A DNA stretch of 64,000 bases. Source: Marinoscillum sp040218045. Lineage in GTDB: Bacteria; Bacteroidota; Bacteroidia; Cytophagales; Cyclobacteriaceae. Position numbers and translations under genes: made by a program. The first letter of the stretch is position 1, and every line of letters begins with the position of its first letter. The notes under the pieces were generated by a model that searched no databases, had not been told where the DNA came from, and saw only the letters and a list, made by a program, of their open reading frames with translations. Shown here piece after piece: positions 44,196 through 53,743 of this stretch. The stretch is from contig JAVJQA010000044.1 of the NCBI GenBank assembly GCA_040218045.1, forward strand, positions 1 to 64,000. Reading direction: 5' to 3'.

Positions 44196-45019
44196 TTGCT
44201 ATAGCTGATGCAGGAGGAACAAAGATAGAGTGGCGATTGCTGGATCAGCAAGGAGTCAAACAATTCAATTCAGAAGGATTTAATCTTAAGAACAGTACTC
44301 CCGGATATTTACTTAAGTCTTTACCCGAGGGAATTCTTGAAGTTCAACCCAAAACGATCTATTTCTATGGAGCGGGTATTACTTCGGAGCATGATCGGGA
44401 AGTAGTTTCAAGTTGTTTACAGCCTTCTTTTCCATCTTCTAATATTGAGGTGTTTTCCGACATCATGGGTTCTGCAAGAGCAGTATATGGAACAGAGATG
44501 GGTTGGGTAGGAATACTAGGCACTGGTTCGGCCGCTGTTTATTACAATGGTGAAAAGATTACACAGAGAATCCCATCTCTGGGATACCGTTTGGGTGATG
44601 AAGGTGGAGGTACGTCTTTAGGTCGGGCTTTCCTTGCAAAATATTTGAGAGGGCAATTTTCCGACACACTTTCTGATAAAATGAGCAAAATGTTTCCGCA
44701 CCTGAATGAGGTGAACGTACTCGAGGAGATTTATCAATCCAAAAATGACATCAGGCTTTTCAATTCCATGGTTCCTTTTATTGCAGATAACCAGAAGGAG
44801 CCAGAAATTTATGGTTTGGTAGAAAGAGAATTCAACAACTATTTCCAGGCATATTTTCCTGGTACTTTAAAAGATGAACCCATTCGATTTAGTGGCTCGG
44901 TGGCTCACTCTTTAAGCAATATCCTTCGCAGTGTAGCACAGGCCCGGTCCATCAGTGTTTCACTTATCATGCAAAACCCGGTTGCCGGGCTAACACTTTA
45001 TCATCAAAAACATGGCTAA
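44192..45019 (+). CDS. BadF/BadG-type sugar kinase, MurK/NagK-like
   Basis: 275 residues, ASKHA fold: phosphate-1 motif IADAGGTKIEWRLLD at the N-terminus, connect region SDIMGSARAVYG, and GILGTGSAAVYYNG near residue 112, then LGDEGGGTSLG. Members phosphorylate N-acetylglucosamine and N-acetylmuramic acid. Placement immediately before murQ makes MurNAc the likely substrate, as in the MurK-MurQ route. Overlaps murQ by 8 bases. Confidence 0.88.
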   Translation: MIAIADAGGTKIEWRLLDQQGVKQFNSEGFNLKNSTPGYLLKSLPEGILEVQPKTIYFYGAGITSEHDREVVSSCLQPSFPSSNIEVFSDIMGSARAVYGTEMGWVGILGTGSAAVYYNGEKITQRIPSLGYRLGDEGGGTSLGRAFLAKYLRGQFSDTLSDKMSKMFPHLNEVNVLEEIYQSKNDIRLFNSMVPFIADNQKEPEIYGLVEREFNNYFQAYFPGTLKDEPIRFSGSVAHSLSNILRSVAQARSISVSLIMQNPVAGLTLYHQKHG

Positions 45020-45824
45020 ACTTCCTGATACCGAAAACTCATCTAACTACCATGATATTGAAAAGATGACCACAAAGGAGATTCTTTCAATGATCAATAA
45101 AGAAGATAGGACTGTGGCAGAGCGTGTTGCCAGGGCATTGCCTCAAATAGAAGCCTTGGTGGATCTTGCGTACCTAAAAATGAATGAGGGCGGCAGGCTC
45201 TTTTACATTGGTTCTGGTACGAGTGGTAGATTGGGGATCGTAGATGCTTCTGAGTGTCCTCCAACCTTTGGCGTGCCTCATGACCTGGTGATTGGAGTAA
45301 TAGCGGGAGGTGATGGTGCAATTCGCAAAGCTGTAGAATTTGCAGAAGATGATACAAGTCAAGCTTGGAGCGATTTGTTAGCTTATAAGATAGATGCCAA
45401 AGATGTGCTCGTAGGAATAGCAGCATCTGGCAGCACACCATATGTATTAGGTGGCGTGGAAAAGGCGAAATCTTTGGGAGTACTGACTGGCTGTATAGTC
45501 TGTAGCCTGGATTCCCCATTGAGCAAAGCGGTGGATTTGCCCGTTGAGGTTCCTGTGGGGCCAGAGTTCATTACTGGAAGTACCAGAATGAAGTCAGGTA
45601 CTGCTCAAAAGCTGGTTCTAAATATGATTTCAACTAGTCTCATGATCAGGCTTGGAAGGATTAAAGACAACCGGATGGTCGACATGCAGTTGAGTAACAA
45701 GAAACTGGAAAAGCGTGGAGCACGAATGATCGCTGAAGAATTAGAAATCCCTGAAGCTGAAGCTTCCGAGCTTTTAAAGGAATATGGGTCTGTCCGGGCG
45801 GCCTTGCAAGCTCGCGAAATCTAA
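45012..45824 (+). CDS. murQ: N-acetylmuramic acid 6-phosphate etherase
   Basis: 270 residues. Cleaves the lactyl ether of MurNAc-6-phosphate to give GlcNAc-6-phosphate in cell-wall recycling. SIS domain with FYIGSGTSGRLGIVDASECPP, a catalytic Glu region and GPEFITGSTRMKSGTAQK. The family usually runs to about 300 residues; this copy ends slightly early after the UBA-like helix (EAEASELLKEYG). Last of the mutS2 chain. Confidence 0.96.
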   Translation: MAKLPDTENSSNYHDIEKMTTKEILSMINKEDRTVAERVARALPQIEALVDLAYLKMNEGGRLFYIGSGTSGRLGIVDASECPPTFGVPHDLVIGVIAGGDGAIRKAVEFAEDDTSQAWSDLLAYKIDAKDVLVGIAASGSTPYVLGGVEKAKSLGVLTGCIVCSLDSPLSKAVDLPVEVPVGPEFITGSTRMKSGTAQKLVLNMISTSLMIRLGRIKDNRMVDMQLSNKKLEKRGARMIAEELEIPEAEASELLKEYGSVRAALQAREI

Positions 45825-45840
45825 ATTGTGAACTTAATGT

Positions 45841-45863
45841 TTAACATATTAAAAAAATGTTAA
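45841..45863. repeat. short inverted repeat after murQ
   Basis: TTAACAT and ATGTTAA, 7 bases each, separated by nine A/T bases. It begins 17 bases after the murQ stop. No T run follows, so it may be a weak terminator or an operator for the TonB receptor gene; the sequence alone does not decide. Confidence 0.35.
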
Positions 45864-46053
45864 GTAGAAAATTTTGAATATCGACCCTTTGAGCTATAGG
45901 TGTTTTGAGTATCCGTCAAAAACCATATGATTTTACTGAAATTGCAATAAATGTCGGTTTGCAACAGATTGATTGTCAGTGATTGTTATCATTAATTTAT
46001 AAATTCGTAAGAAAAATTAACCATTCTGAAAACTCCCGTGAAGGGTTAAATTT

Positions 46054-46061
46054 TACTTTTG
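46054..46061 (+). promoter_or_regulatory. candidate -7 promoter box of the TonB receptor gene
   Basis: TACTTTTG fits TAnnTTTG exactly and lies 30 bases before the ATG at 46091, giving a short leader. No good -33 motif is visible. This supports choosing 46091 over the longer in-frame extension from 45983. Confidence 0.45.
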
Positions 46062-46090
46062 CAGGAGATAACAAACAAACAGTAAACGCA

Positions 46091-48586
46091 ATGAGGAAAA
46101 CTTTACGCAATTATGCACTGCTCGCTACGATGCTTCTGGCATCTGTGGTGACTTTCGCCCAAAGCAAGATTACAGGAACTGTGGTCGATGCTGAAACTGG
46201 TGAAGGCCTACCAGGCGCAAGTGTTGTTTTGAAAGGAACAACTAACGGTACCATTACAGACTTTAATGGTAATTTTAGCTTGACAGTTGAAGTAAATTCA
46301 GCTACTGTTTTGATCTCCTTTGTTGGGTTCAAAACTGTGGAAAAAACAATCAACTTAAGTGAGACACAATCTTTGGGCAATGTAGCGCTTTCCCCAGGAG
46401 CTGATGAACTGTCAGCAGTTGAGATTTTAGCATCGGTTGCAGTAGAGCGTAAGACACCAGTTGCTGTATCTTCTATTGGTAGAGAAGTAATATTGGAGCG
46501 TGCTAGTAATCAGGAATTCCCAGAGCTTCTTAAAAGTACTCCTGGAGTTTATGCCACAAAGCAAGGTGGTGGATATGGTGACGCTCGTGTCAACATCAGA
46601 GGTTTCAATTCTGAGAATGTGGCAGTTTTGATTAATGGGGTCCCTGTAAATGACATGGAGAATGGTAATGTTTACTGGTCCAACTGGGCAGGTTTGACGG
46701 ACGTCACCAAGCAAATGCAGGTTCAAAGAGGCCTTGGGGCCTCTAAGGTTGCTGTTCCTTCAATTGGAGGGACAATCAATGTGATCACTCAAAGCACAGA
46801 TGCTGAGCAAGGTGGGAATGTTTTTTATGGAATCGGTAATGATTCATATCAAAAAGGCTCTTTTTATGTCTCAACTGGCTTGAATGACAAAGGTTGGGCG
46901 GTTTCAATGAGTGGTGCCAAGATTACAGGAGATGGATATGTCAATGGAACAGAGTTCGTTGGATACAACTACTTTTTGAATGTCTCTAAGCAAATTGGTA
47001 GCGATCATGTGCTTTCCTTGACAGGGTTTGGGGCTCCACAGAGACACGGACAAAGACAAAGCAGTTTGACTTTGGCAGAGCTCAATCAATATGGAATGAA
47101 ATACAACAAGGATTATGGTTATTTAGATGGTGAAGTTGTTCATGTAGAGGATAACTTTTATCACAAGCCTCAATTTTCCTTGAACCATTACTGGGATATC
47201 AATAGCAAAACCGAATTGGCAACTGCCGCCTATGTATCTACAGGTACTGGAGGAGGAGGAGGTGCTGCCGGTAGTTTTGTAAGGACTTATGATGGTCTTT
47301 ATGATCTCGAAGCAACAAGACAAAACAACGTTGATAATAGAACAAGTAACGGTGGTGATGGCGATGCTGTTGGTTACCTAAGGGCTTCTAGAAACGACCA
47401 CCGATGGTTTGGTTTGTTGAGTACATTAACAAATGAAATGTCAAGCAACCTTACCATAATGGGCGGTTTGGACTTGAGGTATTACAAAGGGATTCACTTC
47501 TCTGAGGTAACAGATTTGCTGGGAGCCGAATACGTTCTGGAAAACAGTGACATCAACAATCCAAACAGACAAGCAGTAGAAGGTGATAAGCGAGATTATT
47601 ACAATGATGGCATTGTGCTTTGGGAAGGAGTATTCGGACAAGCTGAGTATACTCAGGGAGACCTTTCAGCCTTTGCTTCTGCTGCAGTTTCAAATACAAG
47701 TTATAAGAGAATAGACTATTTTCAATATGAGCCTGAAAATCAGGAAACAGATTTTTATTCATTTCTGGGATATCAAATAAAAGGTGGTGCCAACTATAAT
47801 CTAGACAGAAACCATAACGTGTTTGTCAATGCTGGCTACTTTACGAAAGCACCAATTTTTGATGCTGTTTTCCAGGGCTTTGCGAATATTATTAATGAAG
47901 ACGCCGAAGTACAGAAAATCATGAGTTTTGAACTCGGCTATGGCTTTAGAACAAGGGATTTCAGTGCCAACGTGAACGTTTATCATACCCGATGGATGGA
48001 TAGAACTTTAATTGAATCGGTTGGAGATACACTCTTTGCGAACCTTCAGGGAGTTGATGCCATACATCAGGGAGTGGAAGTTGATTTTAAATATCAACCA
48101 TTTCAAGGTTTTACCCTGACAGGTATGTTATCTCTTGGGGATTGGACTTGGGCAAACGATCTGAATAATGTAATTATTTATGATGATAATCGGAATCAGG
48201 TTGGAGATCCTCTTAACCTGTATATCTCTGGGTTGAGAGTAGGAAACTCTGCACAAACAACTGCAGCTGTAGGTGCTCAATATGAGGCTTTTGATGGCTT
48301 CAAGTTCGGAGCTAACCTAAACTACTACGGAGATAACTTTAAGGATTATGATCCGAATGATGTGAGTTCAGAGGCATCAAGAACATCTACGATAGTAGAA
48401 GTGCCGGAATATTACAATCTGGATATTAATGCCAATTATACTTTTATGGTTGGTTCTCTGGAAGCTACCGTATATGGTAATGTCAATAACTTATTAGATG
48501 CGGAATACATCACTGATTGGACTTCATTTGGGATATATCCTGGAACAGGTCGTCAGTGGACTACAGGCTTAAGAGTTAAATTTTAA
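46091..48586 (+). CDS. TonB-dependent outer-membrane receptor
   Basis: 831 residues from the ATG at 46091, which starts a signal peptide ending TFAQ. An N-terminal carboxypeptidase-regulatory-like domain (ITGTVVDAETGEGLPGASV) is followed by the plug (VNIRGFNSENVAVLINGVPVNDMENG) and a 22-strand barrel ending TTGLRVKF. This is a SusC-like receptor, but the partner is not a SusD protein. The substrate is not readable; the neighbouring surface lipoprotein and extracellular nuclease suggest nucleic-acid fragments or phosphate compounds. The lipoprotein gene starts 25 bases downstream. Confidence 0.93.
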   Translation: MRKTLRNYALLATMLLASVVTFAQSKITGTVVDAETGEGLPGASVVLKGTTNGTITDFNGNFSLTVEVNSATVLISFVGFKTVEKTINLSETQSLGNVALSPGADELSAVEILASVAVERKTPVAVSSIGREVILERASNQEFPELLKSTPGVYATKQGGGYGDARVNIRGFNSENVAVLINGVPVNDMENGNVYWSNWAGLTDVTKQMQVQRGLGASKVAVPSIGGTINVITQSTDAEQGGNVFYGIGNDSYQKGSFYVSTGLNDKGWAVSMSGAKITGDGYVNGTEFVGYNYFLNVSKQIGSDHVLSLTGFGAPQRHGQRQSSLTLAELNQYGMKYNKDYGYLDGEVVHVEDNFYHKPQFSLNHYWDINSKTELATAAYVSTGTGGGGGAAGSFVRTYDGLYDLEATRQNNVDNRTSNGGDGDAVGYLRASRNDHRWFGLLSTLTNEMSSNLTIMGGLDLRYYKGIHFSEVTDLLGAEYVLENSDINNPNRQAVEGDKRDYYNDGIVLWEGVFGQAEYTQGDLSAFASAAVSNTSYKRIDYFQYEPENQETDFYSFLGYQIKGGANYNLDRNHNVFVNAGYFTKAPIFDAVFQGFANIINEDAEVQKIMSFELGYGFRTRDFSANVNVYHTRWMDRTLIESVGDTLFANLQGVDAIHQGVEVDFKYQPFQGFTLTGMLSLGDWTWANDLNNVIIYDDNRNQVGDPLNLYISGLRVGNSAQTTAAVGAQYEAFDGFKFGANLNYYGDNFKDYDPNDVSSEASRTSTIVEVPEYYNLDINANYTFMVGSLEATVYGNVNNLLDAEYITDWTSFGIYPGTGRQWTTGLRVKF

Positions 48587-48611
48587 TCAAAAACCTTAAA
48601 GTAGAAATAGA

Positions 48612-50483
48612 ATGAAATTATTAAATAAATTTTTAGCCTTTACACTAGGCATTGCAGCCCTATATAGCTGTAATCCGTTAGAAGACACTTACGAGGAGTT
48701 GGATGCAATGACTGCTGAGCAAGGTGTAGACGCAGGCGTTAGTTTAAACTATACCCTTATTGAAGATGATTATAGTAGAATAGCATCTGATTTTGAGGCG
48801 AAGAAAACTTTAGAAGACTCAATGAAAGCTGATTTTTTAGATCAGTATCATGCTTTTAACACTTCAATGGCAGTTTCGGACATTTTGGAGGATTTGATAA
48901 ATGACAATTATCCACAATTTAGAAAAGGTGCAGCAGTAAGAGTGACCTATAACATGTTGGATGGAGAGACTTTCGAGGATCCAAGTAGTGAATATGTGAA
49001 CTCACTGTATTACCGGTTGGATGCTGACGATTACGCAAGTGTAAGTGCCGAGGCTGGTTCATATGAATTCTTCGATAGTGAGACTAGTACCATGTCTTCT
49101 GTGGCAAGTGTATTGGGTATGTCAATCCAGGATCCAGCTAATGGAGATGTCGTTTCTGCATCATTCCAAACCGTGGATGTTGCTTACTCTTCTCTGACAG
49201 GTGAAGTGATGTTTAGTGATGATTTTGCCACGAGCATCGATAGTTTCACAAAATTTGATCTAGAGGGAGATCAGAGTTGGGGACATGACGAGAGTTTCGG
49301 AAGTACTTATGCAATTATGTCAGGATTCAGCGGAGGTGCATTGGCCAATAGAGATTGGTTGGTTTCTGGTGAGATCGATCTCACTGGTAAATCTGGTACC
49401 ATCACAATGAGTCTTTCTCAAATCCTTAATTTTCAAGGTGGTGCAGAGTGGGGTACTCACTTGCGTATTGTATATGCAACTGATTACAGTGGAGACGTAG
49501 CTACGGCCAATTGGACAGACATCTCGTTTGATGAGTTGCCTGTTGGAAACAACTGGGATGTATTCGATAACACGGCTGATATAAGTGACGCAGCAGGTGA
49601 GAAAATTCACTTAGGCTTCTATTACGAGTCTACAACTTCCGATGCTCCTAACTGGAGAATTGTAAATGTTGTCATTGAAGCAGGAGCTGCTCCTGAAACA
49701 AATACTGAAAATGTGCTTTATAGGTATGATGGTGGTAGTTGGGAGTCTCTTGAAGATGAAGCATACTATCTGGGGTCGGCTGATTACAATGCAATGGGAG
49801 CGCCAGGAAGATTCGATAACTTTAGCGAATCCGATGCTCCGGAGAATTACCTACCAGCATTTCTTCAGTCTCGCTTCCCATTTGCTCAGGAGGGAGATGA
49901 ATATGTATTGGTCTACAGATACTACAATGGTAGCAGTACTTCTACAAGAGGTAATCTTTATGTATACAGTTCTGGTTCATGGTCTCCAACAATGAGCGAA
50001 GACCAGATTAAGGAGGTAACAGATCAGTATGTTCATACTGGATCGAAGTTTGTTTTCAATCCATCAGTGGCCTTAAAAATGACAAGTTCTGATTTTCAGA
50101 TCATCGTTGATGAAGTATTCAAAACCAGGCCTGAGTTGGTTAACTCATTTGGCACTGGTGAAGATTTGTATGGATCGGATGCTTTCTATAGCAATTTTGA
50201 TCTGAGATTGAGTAGTAGAAAGGAGTTGGGTGACGATAATCAACCATTGCAACCTGAGTATTCCGGTTTATCTGATACAGAAGGTAAGGCCTTGATTCAG
50301 GAACGTTTAGTAGAAGGTATTGATCTTTTCCTTGAGACTAAATTTGCAACGATGAACCCGATAGATGGTATCGAGATATTGTATACTGTAAACTATGTTT
50401 ACTTTGATGGAGCGAATGGTGAAGGAACAAAAGTTTATGTTCTAACGGGTCCAGGAACTTTCGAAATTAAGTCAGAAGAGTAA
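48612..50483 (+). CDS. surface lipoprotein with choice-of-anchor-J-like domain
   Basis: 623 residues; lipoprotein signal with Cys near residue 20 (ALYSCNPLED). After it, an acidic helical region to about residue 190, then a jelly-roll domain of the choice-of-anchor-J/DUF5017 type (VMFSDDFATSIDSF, GALANRDWLVSGEIDL, GFYYESTTSDAPNWRI), then further beta-rich sequence. I see no SusD-type TPR fold. It should sit on the outer-membrane surface and act with the TonB receptor directly upstream. Confidence 0.82.
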   Translation: MKLLNKFLAFTLGIAALYSCNPLEDTYEELDAMTAEQGVDAGVSLNYTLIEDDYSRIASDFEAKKTLEDSMKADFLDQYHAFNTSMAVSDILEDLINDNYPQFRKGAAVRVTYNMLDGETFEDPSSEYVNSLYYRLDADDYASVSAEAGSYEFFDSETSTMSSVASVLGMSIQDPANGDVVSASFQTVDVAYSSLTGEVMFSDDFATSIDSFTKFDLEGDQSWGHDESFGSTYAIMSGFSGGALANRDWLVSGEIDLTGKSGTITMSLSQILNFQGGAEWGTHLRIVYATDYSGDVATANWTDISFDELPVGNNWDVFDNTADISDAAGEKIHLGFYYESTTSDAPNWRIVNVVIEAGAAPETNTENVLYRYDGGSWESLEDEAYYLGSADYNAMGAPGRFDNFSESDAPENYLPAFLQSRFPFAQEGDEYVLVYRYYNGSSTSTRGNLYVYSSGSWSPTMSEDQIKEVTDQYVHTGSKFVFNPSVALKMTSSDFQIIVDEVFKTRPELVNSFGTGEDLYGSDAFYSNFDLRLSSRKELGDDNQPLQPEYSGLSDTEGKALIQERLVEGIDLFLETKFATMNPIDGIEILYTVNYVYFDGANGEGTKVYVLTGPGTFEIKSEE

Positions 50484-50501
50484 ATTCTAAAAGGATAATA
50501 G

Positions 50502-50532
50502 AAAGGTCATCTTAATACAGGATGGCCTTTTT
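50502..50532 (+). terminator. intrinsic terminator after the lipoprotein gene
   Basis: AAAGGTCATC pairs with GATGGCCTTT around a 9-base loop, with one G-U pair, and runs into a T run. It separates the receptor-lipoprotein pair from the nuclease gene 27 bases further on, so the nuclease may have its own promoter or depend on read-through. Confidence 0.8.
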
Positions 50533-50558
50533 TGCGTTAAAACACAACTCATTATTTT

Positions 50559-53129
50559 ATGATCAAAGCAATTCTAGCCCATTCAGCTGTTTTAATGATT
50601 TTGCCGGCATTAATGGCTCAGAGTATTCCTGATGGCTATTATGACGCAGCTAATGGGCTGACCGGTGAAGAGCTCAAAGCAGCTCTTAACGACATAGTAA
50701 AGGGTCATGATGAATTTCCATATACGAGTAGTGGCACAGATACATGGGATATATTGAAAGAATCAGACCAAGATCCCACTAACTCGGCTAACGTAATTGG
50801 TTTATACTCTGGCTTTTCCATGGATGCGGAAGCTGAATATAATGGAGGTGATGGCTGGACCAGAGAACACGTTTGGGCCAAGTCCAGGGGGGATTTTGGA
50901 ACTGAGTTGGGGGCAGGTACTGATGTTCATCATTTGAGACCCGAGGACAATTCCACAAATTCAGCCAGGAGTAACAGAACTTTCGGTGAGTGCAATGTGC
51001 TTTATGTTGATGATCAGGGAACCTATCAGGGTTCAACAGGCAGCTACACTAGTAGTAGTGATTTTGTTTGGGAGCCGCGTGCAGCTGTAAAGGGAGATGT
51101 GGCCAGAATGATTTTCTATATGGCTACAAGATATGAGGGTGAGGACGGAGAGCCAGACCTGGAAATAGTTGATTATGTAGTAGAACAATTTAGTTCGCTC
51201 CCAGAGCATGGTAAACTGACTGATCTTCTGATTTGGCATAGAGAGGATCCGGTTGATGACTTTGAGATCAATAGGAATGAGGTGATTTTTGGTTATCAAA
51301 AAAACCGGAATCCTTTTATCGATCATCCTGAGTATGTAGGTCAAATTTGGGGAGAGGCATCCGATCCATTCATTGATTTAGATAGAAATGGATTTAGTCC
51401 TGATTTTGGTATAGTTGTTCAAGGGGAGTCATTTGTTCAGAGTTATTTTGTGAATGCTTATAACTTAAGCGAAAATGTATCGGTATCTGTTGAGGCTCCT
51501 TTTCAGCTCTCTTTGGATGGTGAAAACTTTTCGAACGCACAAACACTCGTTCATGCCGAAGGATCCATTACTCAATCGTTTAGGGTTTATTTGAAGTTTG
51601 AGCCTCAGGATGGAGATGGGGAAATATATGAAAGTGTAGTGTCTCACACTGCTTCTAATATAGAGACAGTTAACCTGACCGTGACTGGTGAAGAGGGGGA
51701 GGCAAAAACTATTTCAATAGCAGAAGCAAGACAAAAGCCATTGGGGACTGTTGTGGAAATCACAGGAGTAATAATAGGAGGTGAAAATAACAGTAGCAGT
51801 AGTCGTGTATTGTATGATGGAACTGCTGGTATTGTGATCAGAAGTCCTGATGGGGAACCCAATGAGACTGGTTCACTTATAATTGGGGATAGTGTAATTG
51901 TGAGTGGAGCACTTTCAGATTACAATAACCTACTACAGGTGAATGAAACACCAATGACCGTAACATTATTGGCTCAGAGTGTAAATCTTCCTCAACCTAA
52001 AGAGCTAACTATCAGTGGGGTAAATGAAAATTATGAGTCTCAGTTGGTCATTATTAAAGGCGTTACGTTTGAAGATGCCGGTGCCAGGTTTGACGGTGGT
52101 GGTTCTGACGGAAATTTTAATATTTCCGATGAAACAGGAACCTTGGTTTATCGCATTGGGAACCCAGGCCATCCATTAGTTGGAGTTACAATACCATCTG
52201 GAAAAATAGATGTTACTGGTTTTATAGGTCAGTTTGGGAGTGATTACCAGCTATCACCAAGGAATTTGACTGATTTAGCTGAAGAAGATGGTGGTTCAGA
52301 TGAAGACTTGGAGGTAATGTCAATAGCTGATGTTCGTTCTCAGAAAAAGGAAGGAGATCGAGTAAAAGTTAAGGGAATTGTCATTGGCGGCCCAACTAAC
52401 AATTCTTTAAACAGAGTGATATTTGATGGCACCGCGGGCCTGGTAGTCAGAAGTGGGGATGTGACAAATTTCACGGGCTCTCTTGAGTTAGGGGATAGTG
52501 TGATTGTATCCGGGGAGTTGTTGGACTACAATGGGTTACTGGAAATTGAAGGTACACCTATTGTGAAACTGCTTAATAAGGAGAATGAACTCCCTAATTA
52601 TCAACCAATTTTACTTGAAAATTTAGGAGAGGAGTTTGAGTCCGAATTAATTGAATTAGTAGATTTGAAAATTCTGGAGTCTGGTAAGTTCCAAGTTGGA
52701 AACTATACTTTGAGTGATGGAACAGTTGAAGCCTCGTTTAGAATTGGATCTAATGACCATCCCTTGATTGGAAGCGATATCCCTAAAGTAATGATTACAG
52801 TTAAAGGCTATTTGGGACAATCAAATAATGATTATGAGATATTTGTTAACGGTTCTGAAGATCTTGTTTTGAATCCCATTACTTTATCTGCTTCCCAGAA
52901 CTCATCTTTTGTTATTTATCCTAATCCTACTACTGAAAATATATCCTTTAACGGCTTAAAAACTAATGTAGTGACCATTAGTATTTTTGATAATAAAGGA
53001 GTAAAGATTTTTAACAAAAAAATAGAATCTGATAGAGTAGTCAACGTTGATGAACTTAAACCAGGTATATATTTAGTCACAGTTGAAACATCCGAAAAAA
53101 TATTTTCATCACAATTAATAATGAAATAG
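50559..53129 (+). CDS. secreted endonuclease I with tandem OB modules and type IX signal
   Basis: 856 residues. Signal peptide (ending MAQS), then endonuclease I (about 20-260) with the active-site WTREHVWAKSRGDFG and GTDVHHLRPEDNSTNSARSN. A short Ig-like segment follows. Then come two similar OB-fold modules of about 180 residues each, of the DUF5689 type, starting ISIAEARQKPLGTVVEITGV and MSIADVRSQKKEGDRVKVKG. The C-terminal 75 residues are a type IX sorting domain (FVIYPNPTTENISF ... LKPGIYLVTVET). It should be exported to or beyond the surface and cut DNA or RNA, the OB modules probably binding nucleic acid. Confidence 0.93.
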   Translation: MIKAILAHSAVLMILPALMAQSIPDGYYDAANGLTGEELKAALNDIVKGHDEFPYTSSGTDTWDILKESDQDPTNSANVIGLYSGFSMDAEAEYNGGDGWTREHVWAKSRGDFGTELGAGTDVHHLRPEDNSTNSARSNRTFGECNVLYVDDQGTYQGSTGSYTSSSDFVWEPRAAVKGDVARMIFYMATRYEGEDGEPDLEIVDYVVEQFSSLPEHGKLTDLLIWHREDPVDDFEINRNEVIFGYQKNRNPFIDHPEYVGQIWGEASDPFIDLDRNGFSPDFGIVVQGESFVQSYFVNAYNLSENVSVSVEAPFQLSLDGENFSNAQTLVHAEGSITQSFRVYLKFEPQDGDGEIYESVVSHTASNIETVNLTVTGEEGEAKTISIAEARQKPLGTVVEITGVIIGGENNSSSSRVLYDGTAGIVIRSPDGEPNETGSLIIGDSVIVSGALSDYNNLLQVNETPMTVTLLAQSVNLPQPKELTISGVNENYESQLVIIKGVTFEDAGARFDGGGSDGNFNISDETGTLVYRIGNPGHPLVGVTIPSGKIDVTGFIGQFGSDYQLSPRNLTDLAEEDGGSDEDLEVMSIADVRSQKKEGDRVKVKGIVIGGPTNNSLNRVIFDGTAGLVVRSGDVTNFTGSLELGDSVIVSGELLDYNGLLEIEGTPIVKLLNKENELPNYQPILLENLGEEFESELIELVDLKILESGKFQVGNYTLSDGTVEASFRIGSNDHPLIGSDIPKVMITVKGYLGQSNNDYEIFVNGSEDLVLNPITLSASQNSSFVIYPNPTTENISFNGLKTNVVTISIFDNKGVKIFNKKIESDRVVNVDELKPGIYLVTVETSEKIFSSQLIMK

Positions 53130-53173
53130 CCGTTGAATTACTTTCTAAAAGGGGAGGGATTTTTAGTTAAAAT

Positions 53174-53743
53174 ATGCATCAAATAGAACCATATTACGGA
53201 TGGCAGGCTCACTACGAAGCGAGCGAGGACAATCGTTCTCCGTTTTATGGAAAGGAGTATAACTATGACTTATACTCTGAAAATATTTATGGGTACTTTA
53301 TTGATCCGGGATGGGATTATTTCGGATCGGAAACCCTCTACATGAAGGCACTTTATGCCAATTATGAAGAGGGTTTCATTGTTATTGAGTTGATTGGTGA
53401 GTGGAATGATGCTATCAACAACGACATCATGCACCTCAAGCGCAATATACTGGAGCACATGCTGGCCAATGGCATCAACAAATTCATCCTTATTGGCGAG
53501 AATATCCTCAATTTTCATGGCAGTGATGATAGCTACTATGAAGAATGGTTTGAGGAAGTAGAAGATGGCTGGATCGTTGCTTTGAATTTCAGGGATTTTG
53601 TTGAGCATGAAATGAGCCACTATGAGATCGATCAATACATCAACTTTGGTGGTCGGCTTCAGGTAGTTAACTGGAGGACATTGAGTCCTATGGCTCTTTA
53701 TAAAGCTATTTCAAGCTTGATGCAGCGTAGGTTGAGCCTTTAG
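53174..53743 (+). CDS. conserved hypothetical protein
   Basis: 189 residues, very rich in Tyr, Asp and Glu. Alternating alpha/beta pattern: FIVIELIGEWNDAINNDIMHLKRNI near residue 75, then NKFILIGENILNFHG near 105 and GWIVALNFRDFVEHEM near 135. No signal peptide. It might be a STAS-like or Rossmann-like cytosolic protein, but I do not recognise a family. Convergent with parA-like gene, overlapping by 4 bases. Confidence 0.75.
   Translation: MHQIEPYYGWQAHYEASEDNRSPFYGKEYNYDLYSENIYGYFIDPGWDYFGSETLYMKALYANYEEGFIVIELIGEWNDAINNDIMHLKRNILEHMLANGINKFILIGENILNFHGSDDSYYEEWFEEVEDGWIVALNFRDFVEHEMSHYEIDQYINFGGRLQVVNWRTLSPMALYKAISSLMQRRLSL

Noticed and set aside
45983..46090. N-terminal extension of the TonB receptor
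   Set aside because: It contains the likely promoter box and would bury the signal peptide; the ATG at 46091 gives a standard export signal.
48612..50483. SusD-type partner of the TonB receptor
   Set aside because: The lipoprotein lacks TPR-like SusD sequence patterns; a jelly-roll domain is visible instead.
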